Assembly: GCA_003243455.1 (NCBI GenBank)
Contig: QFQS01000003.1
Coordinates: 558,001 to 622,000, forward strand
Direction of reading: 5' to 3'
Length of the DNA stretch: 64,000 bases
From: Cereibacter sphaeroides
Lineage (GTDB): Bacteria; Pseudomonadota; Alphaproteobacteria; Rhodobacterales; Rhodobacteraceae
Shown here: in pieces, positions 1-8,700 of the stretch
Layout: each line of letters begins with the position of its first letter
How positions within the stretch are numbered: position 1 is the first letter of the stretch
Notes under the pieces: generated by a model
Databases searched by the model: none
What the model was told of the DNA's origin: nothing
What the model saw: only the letters and a program-made list of their open reading frames with translations
Position numbers and translations under genes: made by a program

Positions 1-440
1 CCTCCGGTTTCCTTGGCCAGCCACTCGCCCACCAGTTTGCCGTTGGCGCCGTTCGAGGCCGAGACGTTGGTGATGAAGTTCGCCGAAGGGTCGAGCATCG
101 AGTCCATCGCGACGACATGCACGCCGGCAGCGGTGGCGGCGTCGACGGCGGGAACCAGACCCAGAGCATCACGCGGGTTGACGATCAGGACGTTGACGCC
201 CGACGCCACCATGTCTTCGATGTCGCCGATCTGCTTGACCATGTCGTTCTGGCCGTCAGCGGTCCGAACGGTGCAACCGGCGGCTTCTGCCGCTGCGCGG
301 GCGGCGACTTCCTGCGCGGCGAAGTAAGGCGCACCCAGCGTATACATCGACACGCCGACCGAGCAGGCCTCTTGGGCCGAGGCGACGGAAGTCATCATCG
401 TGGCACCCAGAAGGGCGCCGGCGATCGTCCTGAATTTCAT
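1..440 (-). CDS. Ribose-type sugar ABC transporter substrate-binding protein (N-terminal part)
   Basis: The first 146 codons of a periplasmic sugar-binding protein are present; the 3' end lies beyond base 1. The start at 440 (ATG AAA TTC) is preceded by a clear GGGAGG. Residues 1 to about 22 form a signal peptide ending ASA-Q. The mature part begins with a short beta strand (VGVSMYTLG) and continues with GQNDMVKQIGDIEDMVASG and VNVLIVNPRDALGL, the layout of Peripla_BP_4 (RbsB-like) proteins, in which a DxxxQ stretch precedes the NP-D ligand loop. It would deliver a sugar to a ribose-type ABC importer whose other genes should lie left of the window. It is divergent from the sugar operon starting at 655, so the two are probably co-regulated. 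The substrate is unknown. Confidence 0.9.
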   Translation of the reverse strand, partial: MKFRTIAGALLGATMMTSVASAQEACSVGVSMYTLGAPYFAAQEVAARAAAEAAGCTVRTADGQNDMVKQIGDIEDMVASGVNVLIVNPRDALGLVPAVDAATAAGVHVVAMDSMLDPSANFITNVSASNGANGKLVGEWLAKETG

Positions 441-654
441 AATATCCTCCCTTGGATTAAAGCCCGCCAACGCTGCCGTAAGACGCAGGCCGCAGTGGTG
501 GGTCGGCAATGATGCTAGGATCGTGATCCGGCTGCGTCAACAATTTTTCACAATAAAATGTAGTGAAGGAACAAAATCATTGAAATGATGCGCGTATAGT
601 CATAGTTTTTTGCCTACTTTGGTAATTGTGCTACCTATAACATGGGAGGATGAA
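441..654. promoter_or_regulatory. Divergent promoter region between sugar-binding protein and sugar catabolic operon
   Basis: This 214-base gap separates two divergent genes and must hold both promoters. It is AT-rich between about 540 and 640, unlike the flanking coding DNA. A 14-base inverted repeat, ATCATTGAAATGAT, lies at 576-589 and is a candidate operator, perhaps for the RpiR regulator at 4685-5566 (inference). The GGGAGG just before 655 is the ribosome binding site that decides the start of the isomerase gene. I could not assign -35/-10 boxes confidently. Confidence 0.55.
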
Positions 655-1290
655 ATGGTGTTCGCTGAGCCGCACCTGTGCGAAATCTCTTTGAAAACAG
701 GGATGCTGGGGAACGGCGACGGCCATTATCGCAAGACCTACCGCGACCTGACCGGTCTCTATGCCGACGGTGCAGCCTTCGGAGCAATTCTGACCGGTAA
801 AGCAGACGAAATTGCCTATGAGGTGACTTCCTACACACCTGGAAAGAAGACATCCGACATGATCATGGGAGTCACGCGGATGGAGCCGGGCAAGGTGGGT
901 CGGGAATACTTCCTGACCCGCGGTCATATCCACGCCAACGGTGACCGGCCCGAGATTTACTACACGCTGTCGGGCCGCGGAATCATGCAGATGGAAAGCC
1001 CCGATGGTGAGGTTCGGCTGGTCGAGATGGGACCGCAGCAGGTCTGCTACGTGCCGCCATTCTGGATCCACCGCTCGATCAACATTGGCAACGAAGACCT
1101 GGTGATGTTCTTCTCCTATCCTGCCGACTCGGGCCAGGACTACGGCATCATCGAGCGTTCGGGCGGGATGCGCGTTCGGATCATGGATGACGGCAAGGGT
1201 GGGTGGGTGGCCGAGGATAACCCGGCATGGCGCAACCGCAGCCCCGAGGAAGTCCGCGCTATCCTAGACCATGCCGGGGTGGTGGCATGA
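655..1290 (+). CDS. Cupin-type (archaeal-like) glucose-6-phosphate isomerase family protein
   Basis: This 211-residue protein belongs to the cupin phosphoglucose isomerase family, a metal-dependent, non-homologous replacement of classical Pgi that interconverts glucose 6-phosphate and fructose 6-phosphate. The motif TRGHIHANGDRPEIYY gives H91, H93 and E100, and H139 in FWIHRS is the fourth ligand; spacing matches the H88/H90/E97/H136 metal site of the Pyrococcus enzyme. The start at 655 follows GGGAGG; an earlier in-frame codon at 610 lacks a site and adds 15 unlikely residues. It is the first gene of a tightly coupled operon with KDPG aldolase, an AroE-like enzyme and a hydroxyacid dehydrogenase. 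It probably isomerises the imported sugar or its phosphate; the real substrate may not be glucose 6-phosphate. Confidence 0.85.
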   Translation: MVFAEPHLCEISLKTGMLGNGDGHYRKTYRDLTGLYADGAAFGAILTGKADEIAYEVTSYTPGKKTSDMIMGVTRMEPGKVGREYFLTRGHIHANGDRPEIYYTLSGRGIMQMESPDGEVRLVEMGPQQVCYVPPFWIHRSINIGNEDLVMFFSYPADSGQDYGIIERSGGMRVRIMDDGKGGWVAEDNPAWRNRSPEEVRAILDHAGVVA

Positions 1291-1931
1291 GAGATGTATT
1301 CGCGCGCATAGCCGAAATCGGTGTCGTCCCGGTGATCGCCATCGAGGATGTGGCCCATGCCGTGCCGCTGGCGGATGCTCTGCTGGAAGGTGGTCTGGCG
1401 ACGGCGGAGATAACCTTCCGCACATCGGCGGCCGCAGAAGTCATGGCCGTGCTGCGTGACAACCGGCCCGAGCTTTTGACCGGGGCGGGTACGATTCTGT
1501 CTGCGGATCAGGCGGCCCTCGCGGCAAGCTCGGGTGCGACCTATGGGCTGGCTCCGGGCTTTGACCCCGAGGTGGTTGCTGCGGCGAAGAAGGTGGGGAT
1601 CGCCTTTGCGCCCGGCATCATGACGCCCTCGGATATCTCGCTCGCCTCGGCGCGCGGGTGCCGGTTGATGAAGTTCTTTCCGGCTATGCCCGCTGGTGGT
1701 CCGTCGATGCTGAAGAACATCAATGCGCCCTTCGCCCATCTGGGACTGAAGTTCATTCCGACGGGCGGTGTGACGCTGGATACGATGAAGGACTGGCTGT
1801 CGCTGTCCGAAGTGGCGGCTGTTGGCGGTACCTGGATTGCGCGGTCGGAAGACATGCGCAACGGCGACTGGGCAGGGATCGCCAGCCGCGCCAGGGCTGC
1901 GGTTGCAAGGGTAAGAGAGATTCGCGGATGA
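1287..1931 (+). CDS. eda: KDPG/KHG aldolase family protein
   Basis: A class I aldolase of 214 residues. The family cleaves 2-keto-3-deoxy-6-phosphogluconate to pyruvate and glyceraldehyde 3-phosphate (or a related 2-keto-3-deoxy acid) through a Schiff-base lysine. Lys129 in GCRLMKFFPA is that residue; the catalytic Glu is E41 in AEITFRT, followed by the usual TGAGT segment (66-70) and the phosphate-loop-like PTGGV near residue 160. Length is normal for the family. The ATG overlaps the stop of the isomerase gene (ATGA), so translation is coupled. No 6-phosphogluconate dehydratase (Edd) is next to it, so the aldol substrate is probably made by the neighbouring dehydrogenases from another sugar acid (inference). 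Confidence 0.9.
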   Translation: MRDVFARIAEIGVVPVIAIEDVAHAVPLADALLEGGLATAEITFRTSAAAEVMAVLRDNRPELLTGAGTILSADQAALAASSGATYGLAPGFDPEVVAAAKKVGIAFAPGIMTPSDISLASARGCRLMKFFPAMPAGGPSMLKNINAPFAHLGLKFIPTGGVTLDTMKDWLSLSEVAAVGGTWIARSEDMRNGDWAGIASRARAAVARVREIRG

Positions 1932-2881
1932 CCAGCTTCACGCCTGCCGAAAAGCCGACGCTGTATTTCATCGGTGTCACCACCGCGAAAAGCTCGATCA
2001 TGAAGGTCTTTCCGGCCTGGGCGAAAGATCTTGGCCTGGGCGATGTGCAGATCAAGGGAATGGATTTTCCGCTGCATGCCGACCCGGCGGCCTATCGCGA
2101 GGCGGTGGCTTTCATTCGCGACGACAAGCTGTCGCTTGGGGCGCTGGTCACGACGCACAAGATCGACCTGTTCCATGCCTGTCGGGACATGTTCGACGTG
2201 ATCGACCCCTTCGCCATGCTGATGCAGGAAACCTCTTGCATCTCCAAGGCGGATGGCAAGCTGGTCTGCCACGCGAAGGACCCGATTTCCTCGGGGTTGT
2301 CGATCGACGGTTTCCTGGGAGACGGGTACTTCGCGCGGACGGGCGCCGATGTGTTCTCGATGGGGGCGGGCGGGTCGACTATCGCGCTGACCTGGCATCT
2401 GATGCGCAAGGAGCGGGGCGACAACTTGCCCGCGCGGATCGTGGTTTCAAACCGCTCGCAGGCGCGGCTGGATGAAATCCGGCATATCCATGCGCAGATC
2501 CCGACCGATGTTGAACTCGACTATGTGCTGGCCCCTACGGATGCGGACAACGATGCCGTGCTGCCGGGGCTGAAGCCGGGTTCGCTGGTCATAAACGCGA
2601 CGGGACTGGGCAAGGATTCCCCCGGCTCTCCGCTGAGCAATGCCGCCGTGTTTCCTGAACAGGCAGTGGTCTGGGATCTGAACTACCGTGGCGATCTGGT
2701 CTTCCTGGATCAGGCTCGCGCGCAGGAGGTCACGCGGCATCTGAACGTCGTCGATGGCTGGACCTACTTCATTCACGGCTGGACGCAGGTAATTGCCGAG
2801 GTCTTCCACATCGGGATCGGCACGGATGACGCGACCATTAGCCGTCTGACCGAGATCGCTCGCACGGCGGCGAAAGCCTAA
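1928..2881 (+). CDS. Shikimate dehydrogenase (AroE)-like NAD(P) oxidoreductase of sugar catabolism
   Basis: This 317-residue protein has AroE-family architecture. An N-terminal substrate domain holds LVTTHKIDL with K78 in the place of the catalytic lysine of AroE (VTxPxK), and a Rossmann domain has MGAGGSTIAL and VVSNRS. The region equivalent to the AroE NTD motif reads HAKDPISSG: the Asp is kept but the preceding Asn/Thr are not, so the substrate is probably not shikimate. The gene overlaps the aldolase gene by ATGA and sits among sugar enzymes, not aro genes. It most likely oxidises a hydroxyl of a cyclic or acid sugar intermediate. Substrate and cofactor preference cannot be read from sequence. 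Confidence 0.75.
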   Translation: MTSFTPAEKPTLYFIGVTTAKSSIMKVFPAWAKDLGLGDVQIKGMDFPLHADPAAYREAVAFIRDDKLSLGALVTTHKIDLFHACRDMFDVIDPFAMLMQETSCISKADGKLVCHAKDPISSGLSIDGFLGDGYFARTGADVFSMGAGGSTIALTWHLMRKERGDNLPARIVVSNRSQARLDEIRHIHAQIPTDVELDYVLAPTDADNDAVLPGLKPGSLVINATGLGKDSPGSPLSNAAVFPEQAVVWDLNYRGDLVFLDQARAQEVTRHLNVVDGWTYFIHGWTQVIAEVFHIGIGTDDATISRLTEIARTAAKA

Positions 2882-2884
2882 GAC

Positions 2885-3829
2885 ATGGCGAGCATCCTGA
2901 TCACACCAAGGTCGCTGACGCTGGACCCGCCTCCCGAGCTGGAGCCGTTGCGGCAGGCTGGGTTCGAGCTGATCTTTTCCACGCCGGGACAGACGCCGGG
3001 CGAGGAAGAGCTTTTGCAACTTGTCCCACAGGTCGAGGGTTGGCTGGCAGGGGTGGAGCCGGTTTCGCCTGCAGTCATCGCAAAGGCCTGTCACCTGAAG
3101 GTCATCAGCCGTAACGGAACGGGAGTCGACAACATTCCGCTGGCGATCACCGAGGCCCGTGGAATTCGGGTGGAGCGCGCCATGGCCGCAAATGCGGCGG
3201 GGGTGGCCGAACTGGCCATCGGTCTGGCGCTGGCCGCTTGCCGCCGTCTGCCCGACGTAAGCCAGGGCGTGCGCGATGGCCAATGGCCAAGGCCGAAGGG
3301 GCGAGAGATCGAAGGCTCGACCGTGGGGATCATTGGTCTGGGCGCAATTGGGCGCAAGGTGGCGGGCGTGATGGCAGAGCTTGGGGCGAAGGTTCTGGGC
3401 TTTGATCCGTTCCGTCCCGATCTGGGACCACTGGCAGGTCGCGTCAGCTATGCCGAACTGCCCGAGGTTCTGGCGCAATCAGAGATCATCTCGCTGCATT
3501 GCCCGATGCCGGCGAACGGCCTGCCGATCGTCGATGGTCCGGCGATTGCGGCGATGCGGTCGGGCAGCATCATCATCAACACGGCCCGCGCGGGTCTTGT
3601 GGATGAGGCGGCTTTGATTGCGGCACTGGATAGCGGTCAGATCGGCGCCTATGCAACGGACGTCTTCGCAACCGAACCGCCGGAGCCGGGGGGGCTGGCC
3701 TCTCACGCTCGGGTGATCGCAACCAGCCATATCGGCGGCCTGACGGATGCGAGTGTAAGGCGGGCGACGAGTATTGCTGTTGCAAACCTGCTGGCACACC
3801 TGCCACGCTCATACCATGCGCCTGATTGA
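2885..3829 (+). CDS. D-2-hydroxyacid dehydrogenase (phosphoglycerate dehydrogenase-like)
   Basis: A 314-residue NAD-dependent D-isomer 2-hydroxyacid dehydrogenase. The nucleotide-binding domain has VGIIGLGAIGRKV (GxGxxG). The catalytic triad is visible as Arg in INTARAGLVDE, Glu in DVFATEPPE and His in ATSHIGG. It lacks the C-terminal ACT domain of biosynthetic SerA, so it resembles catabolic glyoxylate, hydroxypyruvate or 2-keto-sugar-acid reductases. It starts four bases after the AroE-like gene and overlaps the next gene by 14 bases. It would interconvert a 2-keto acid and a 2-hydroxy acid in the same pathway; which one is not clear from sequence. Confidence 0.85.
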   Translation: MASILITPRSLTLDPPPELEPLRQAGFELIFSTPGQTPGEEELLQLVPQVEGWLAGVEPVSPAVIAKACHLKVISRNGTGVDNIPLAITEARGIRVERAMAANAAGVAELAIGLALAACRRLPDVSQGVRDGQWPRPKGREIEGSTVGIIGLGAIGRKVAGVMAELGAKVLGFDPFRPDLGPLAGRVSYAELPEVLAQSEIISLHCPMPANGLPIVDGPAIAAMRSGSIIINTARAGLVDEAALIAALDSGQIGAYATDVFATEPPEPGGLASHARVIATSHIGGLTDASVRRATSIAVANLLAHLPRSYHAPD

Positions 3830-4688
3830 AACACCACTGACAGAGCCTTTGGGGCGCATCATGGCGCTGCCCCCCGGGAAGGAGCTGCGCCTCTTCTGGC
3901 TGGGGCAGGCGGGCTTTGTCATCGAAGGCGGAGGTAAGCGGGTGGTCATCGACCCCTACCTGTCGGACTCGCTGGCCGAGAAGTATCGCGGCAAGAAATT
4001 CCCGCATATCCGGATGATGCCCGCGCCGGTCGCGCCGGATGGCATCGGACATGTCGATCTGGTGCTGTCGACCCATGCTCATACCGATCACCTCGATCCG
4101 GGAACCTTGCCTGTGCTATTGGCGGCCAACCCGGAAGCTTTGCTAGTCGCGCCGCGTTCGGCCCGTGAGACAGCCTTGAACCGGACCATGATCGGGCCGG
4201 ATCGGCTGATGCTGATTGAAGCCGGGGAAACGGTCGAGCATGCTGGTATTGTCGTTGCGGCCACACGGGCGGCGCACGAGGCTTTGGAGAGGGATGCCGA
4301 TGGCAACCACCGCTTCCTCGGACTTGGGCTGAAGATCGCGGGCAAGACGATCTTTCATTCCGGCGACACGATCCCCTTCGAAGGACAGGTCGCGGAGTTG
4401 CGCGTGCTTGGGGCCGACCTGGCGTTGTTTCCGGTGAATGGGCGCGATGCAGAGCGGGCGGCGAACGGTGTGCCGGGCAATATGAGCATGTCCGAGGCGC
4501 TTGAGTTTTCGCGCGCGGCGGATATTGGCACGATGATTGCGCATCATTTCGACATGTTCAGCTTTAATACTGTTTCACGAAGCGAAGTAGAGGTGCTGGC
4601 CAGCCTGTCGACCATTCCGCACGCCTTGGCGGCAAGGACCGATGTGGCCTATAGTCTTGCGCCAAAGCCAGCCGAGCCAGCAGCATGA
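3816..4688 (+). CDS. Metallo-beta-lactamase-fold hydrolase (UlaG-like lactonase family)
   Basis: A 290-residue cytosolic MBL-fold protein. The metal-binding motif STHAHTDHLDP gives H87, H89, D91 and H92; a further His lies in ATRAAHEAL, and FHSGDTIPF carries the bridging Asp. The closest named relatives are UlaG-type lactonases (L-ascorbate 6-phosphate lactonase) and the UPF0173 group. In this operon it could open a sugar lactone formed by one of the dehydrogenases (inference). The start at 3816 overlaps the preceding gene by 14 bases; a later ATG at 3861 is possible, but residues 1-15 look coding. It ends in an ATGA overlap with the RpiR gene. Confidence 0.8.
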   Translation: MRLIETPLTEPLGRIMALPPGKELRLFWLGQAGFVIEGGGKRVVIDPYLSDSLAEKYRGKKFPHIRMMPAPVAPDGIGHVDLVLSTHAHTDHLDPGTLPVLLAANPEALLVAPRSARETALNRTMIGPDRLMLIEAGETVEHAGIVVAATRAAHEALERDADGNHRFLGLGLKIAGKTIFHSGDTIPFEGQVAELRVLGADLALFPVNGRDAERAANGVPGNMSMSEALEFSRAADIGTMIAHHFDMFSFNTVSRSEVEVLASLSTIPHALAARTDVAYSLAPKPAEPAA

Positions 4689-5566
4689 ACAACCAGGCCG
4701 AAGCGTTCGCGCCGCGAAACATCCTTGAAGTCATCCGCATGATGCGGAGCGAATTGCGAAAGTCGGACCGCAAGGTGGCCGACATCGTACTGGAAAATCC
4801 GCATCGCATAATGAACGCGACGGTTGCCGAAACTGCCGAAATAGCCGAGGTCAGCCAGCCCACGGTGATCCGGTTCTGCACCGCCATAGGCTGCGAGGGG
4901 TTCCAGGATTTCAAGATACGGCTGGCGCAAAGTCTTGTCCTGGGCACGCCCGCCACGCAATCGGCCATCGCGGTTGACGACACGCCGGAAGAGGTCGCGG
5001 CAAAGATATTCGACTATACGATGACCTCGCTCGACTGGGCGCGGCACAAACTGGACATGAACCAGGTGAATGAGGCGGTCGAGCTTATCCAGAACGCGCG
5101 CAGCCTCGAGATTTTTGGTTTCGGCGCATCTGCCATCGTCGCGCAAGATTTTCAGCAGAAATTCCCGCTGCTTGGTGTGCCTTGCCACGCGACCATGGAC
5201 AGCCATCAGCAGTTGATGGCAGCGTCCATGATGAAGCCGGGTGATGTTGCAGTCGCAATCTCGAACACCGGAGAGACGCTGTCCATAGTGGAACTTGCCC
5301 GGCTTGCGCGCGAACAGGGGGCAAAGGTTATTTCGATCACGGGATCGAGCATGACCGCATTGGCGAATTATTCCGACATCCTGATCAACGTCGAAACGCT
5401 TGACAATACAGACCTATTTACCCCTACGACTTCCAGAATAGCGGCGCTGGTCGCAGTTGATATCATCTCGACGCTCGTTGCAAGAAGGTTGGACCGGGTT
5501 GAGAATCAGCGCCTATTGCGCATGAAGCGCTACCTGAGCCAGATGCGGAAGAATGAGATGTTCTAA
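4685..5566 (+). CDS. RpiR-family transcriptional regulator (HTH + SIS)
   Basis: This 293-residue protein has an N-terminal HTH of the RpiR type (residues ~15-85; the recognition region includes VSQPTVIRFCTAIGC followed by GFQDFK). A sugar-isomerase (SIS) domain at ~120-260 contains FGFGASAIVAQD, the phosphosugar-binding ISNTGETLS and ISITGSS. RpiR proteins sense phosphorylated sugars or sugar acids. It is the last gene of the sugar operon (ATGA overlap with the MBL gene) and is the obvious local regulator of it and perhaps of the divergent binding protein. Whether it represses or activates is not shown by sequence. Confidence 0.9.
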   Translation: MNNQAEAFAPRNILEVIRMMRSELRKSDRKVADIVLENPHRIMNATVAETAEIAEVSQPTVIRFCTAIGCEGFQDFKIRLAQSLVLGTPATQSAIAVDDTPEEVAAKIFDYTMTSLDWARHKLDMNQVNEAVELIQNARSLEIFGFGASAIVAQDFQQKFPLLGVPCHATMDSHQQLMAASMMKPGDVAVAISNTGETLSIVELARLAREQGAKVISITGSSMTALANYSDILINVETLDNTDLFTPTTSRIAALVAVDIISTLVARRLDRVENQRLLRMKRYLSQMRKNEMF

Positions 5567-5719
5567 GGCATTGGTTACAAAGGTAATTCGTTAGCCCCCT
5601 CAAGAATTACCCTAGGCTGAAATTGAAATTGACTTGCCCATCAATGGGCATATTCTATTCAAATTAGTTAATTTGTTTTCTGTAATCCATTTTCTGTTCC
5701 TCTTGGAAGGAGCTTTGTC
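5567..5719 (+). promoter_or_regulatory. AT-rich promoter of the VWA gene with a palindrome as its spacer
   Basis: The gap after the RpiR gene is markedly AT-rich. TTGACT at 5629-5634 and TATTCT at 5651-5656 resemble sigma-70 -35 and -10 boxes. The 16 bases between them, TGCCCATCAATGGGCA (5635-5650), are two perfect 7-base arms around CA. A dimeric regulator bound there would sit directly between the boxes. Transcription would start near 5663, giving a leader of about 57 bases; AAGGAG at about 5707-5712 is the ribosome binding site for the ATG at 5720. Confidence 0.6.
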
Positions 5720-8700
5720 ATGGCCTGTCTCAATTTGGTCAATGGTGCATTCTCTCTTGCCCAGTTCACGACCGCAAACGCCAACGCCGGACAGCTGACT
5801 ATCACGCGAACGGCGACCTCGATCAGCGTTCAACGCGTCGGGTTCAACAATCTTTTCCTGAACGGTCGCTGGGAAAGCCTAGTGTTCGGAGGTGGTGCCT
5901 TTGTTGCACTGTTGCGATTCATCGATGGTGCCCCGGGGTCGGCGCAAAGGACGATTTTCATCGTCGATTTCACCGCAGGCAGCGGAACACCTGGCCTGGA
6001 ACAAATCCACGAGCAGGGCACCGTGCAGAATTCCGTCAGTCGCCCGCAGATCATGCTTGCGCCGGGACCGGAAAGCCTTGTGTTCGTCTGGAGCGCGACG
6101 GGCTTTGCGCAGGACCTGCAACGGTTTGCCATATGTCGCAGCGACAACGGTGATGTCCTGCTGGCCGGTCCGGTGACGCTGTCGGGCGTCAACGGCAACA
6201 TCAGCGCAGAGATTACTTCGACCCAAGTGATCATGCACCACCCCAATACAGGGTTCAGCGATGAGACCGCTGGTCCGCGTCCAACGGGAACCTGCAAGGT
6301 GGTGGGCGGCACGGTCGATTTCGGCGAGGCCGTGCTGGGAGCCAGCAATCCGGGGCTGGCCACAAAGACCAAATCCGTGACCCTGCGCAATGATGGGACG
6401 GATTGCCTGACGATCAGCGCCATCGCGAACAGTGCGCCTTTTGCTCTGACTGCCGCCTCTGCCTCGATGCTGCCGGTCACGCTGTCTCCGTCGCAGACCA
6501 TTTCGGTCGACGTGGTTTTCTCGCCGTCTGCACCCAACAACAACATCACCGCCAACATGGCGATCACCCGATCTCCGGCGAATGGCGACAGCCAGATCAG
6601 TTGCAAGGGCAAAGCACGCAATGCCGAGGCCAAGATCGCGGCAAGCCCCTCCACGCTCGCTTTCGGAACGATCGAAATTCCGCCGGGAACTGCCAATAGC
6701 AGCTATACCGTTACGAATAATGGTGAAATCGACCTCACCATCAGCATCGCCGGTCCAGGCCCCATGTCGGACTTTACCTGGGCTGCGACGGCGGCCCCCC
6801 TGGCCTTGGCTGTGGGGGCCACGACGCCCGCACGCAACGTCACATTCACCACCGCGACGGATGGCGCATCTGTGCCGCAGACGATCACGATCACACCTTC
6901 GCTGGGCGCGGTCCGCACCATAACCTGCACGGGTGCGGGCTGCATCCCCAATGCGACCATACAGGTCCCGGCGATCACCCCGCTAAGCTATGGCCAGATC
7001 GAGCGGGGCTTTCGTACGGTCCGGTTGATCGAGGTTATCAATGGGGGCGACGACGACCTGACCTTTACCGCGCGGATCACAGCCGGGACCAATCCTGCAC
7101 AGGCCGCCAACTTTGGCCTTGTGCTGCCCGAGAACGACATCACCGACGCGCCTTCGCAGCGGACCTACTCTGTGCTGCCTGCGGTAAGGTGTGGTGCGGG
7201 GCCTGTCGGTGAAAATGCTGTGCCGGTGGCGGTCAGCTTCTTTGCAGATGGCGCAAACGGCACCTTCGGGGCGAACCTTGTTATCGAAGGCCATAACGCT
7301 ACGAACGTGCCGGCTGGCATGACCTGGACCTTCCCGTTGAGCGCCGAGATCATCGACCCCATTCCAGTGGATATTGCCCTGGTGATCGACCGATCGGGCA
7401 GCATGAACGATCCGGCCTGGAGCCGGAACAAGATGGAAGCCGCACTGGCGGGCAGCAAGCTGTTGGTGCAGATGCTGCGCGACACGGCCGAGGATCGTTG
7501 CGCCATCGTCGGGTTCAACGAACTGCCTGTTGCGCATCAACCCATCGCTCTGGCGGGCCCGAACCGGGCGGCGCTTCTGGGGACTTTGGCGCCTCCGACC
7601 TTCGCGCCAGGCGGCAACACGAACATTGTCGGCGGCATCATTATCGGGCGCGAGCAATTGGCGACCCCGCACCCGAGCGCACCGCCTGGTCTGAAGCGAG
7701 CGCTGGTAGTGCTGACCGATGGCAAGGAAAACCGCTGCTTCCAGCAGGGCGGGGCGGGTCCATGGCTTTCGATAACCGGTCGCGATGCCGCAGATGGCAT
7801 GGCGCGGCCCGATAACATCACGGTGCAGGATACGGATGTCTATCTGCCGCCGGCAGACCCTGCGACCTACTGCATCGGGCTGGGACAGCCCAACGACATC
7901 GACAGCGCCACGCTGACCGCGATTTCGGCGACCACCAACGGCAGCTATCAGGGTGCCGAGGATCTGACGGGCAAGCATTACTTCCTGCTTGAAAAGTACT
8001 TTACGCAGATCTTCATGAAGACGGCGAACCTGTCGCAGATCGCCGACCCCTTCTACACGATCGCAGCGGGCGACAAGCACCCCCACCAGTTCTCGATCCT
8101 GCCGGGTGACGTGAATGCCATGGTCGTGACCTATGACATGCCGGGCCAGCGCCTGCCGTTCTACATCGAAAGTCCCAAGGGAGAGATCCTGTCGGGCACG
8201 ACGCTGCCCGCCGGTTTCAGTGTGCGGTTCCGGTCCACCCCCACCGCCCGGTTTGCCGAGTTCTACTTCCCGAACAAGGAACCGGACCGCTATGTCGGCA
8301 TGTGGACCGTCTGGATCGTTCATCCCGGCTACACCTGTGCGGGCGAAATCGGCGGCAAGCGTGACGATGGCCAGACCGGCGACGGCTTCCTGCCGAAGAA
8401 GTGCCGCAAGAACGGAAATCCCGTGGACTATGGCATCGCGATAGGCGCGGGATCGAACCTGCGGATGCAGCCTTTCGTCGATCCGGGCGTCAAATACGTG
8501 GGCGATCCGATCCGTTTGAATGCCGTCGTGTCCGAGGCTGGTTTGCCGGTAAAGGGGGCGAATGTGCGGTGCAACGTGGTGGCACCGAACGGAGCGGCCT
8601 ATTCGGTGGCCTTGCTCGATGACGGGCTGCATCAGGATGGCCAGCCGGACGACGGCGACTACGGCGGAACCTTCATGCAGACTTACATGGCCGGCAACTA

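Noticed and set aside
655..1290. Housekeeping glycolytic phosphoglucose isomerase
   Set aside because: It is the cupin-type family and is coupled to a sugar-acid operon with its own regulator, so a specialised role is more likely.
1928..2881. Shikimate pathway aroE
   Set aside because: No other aromatic-biosynthesis genes are near, and the substrate motif is changed.
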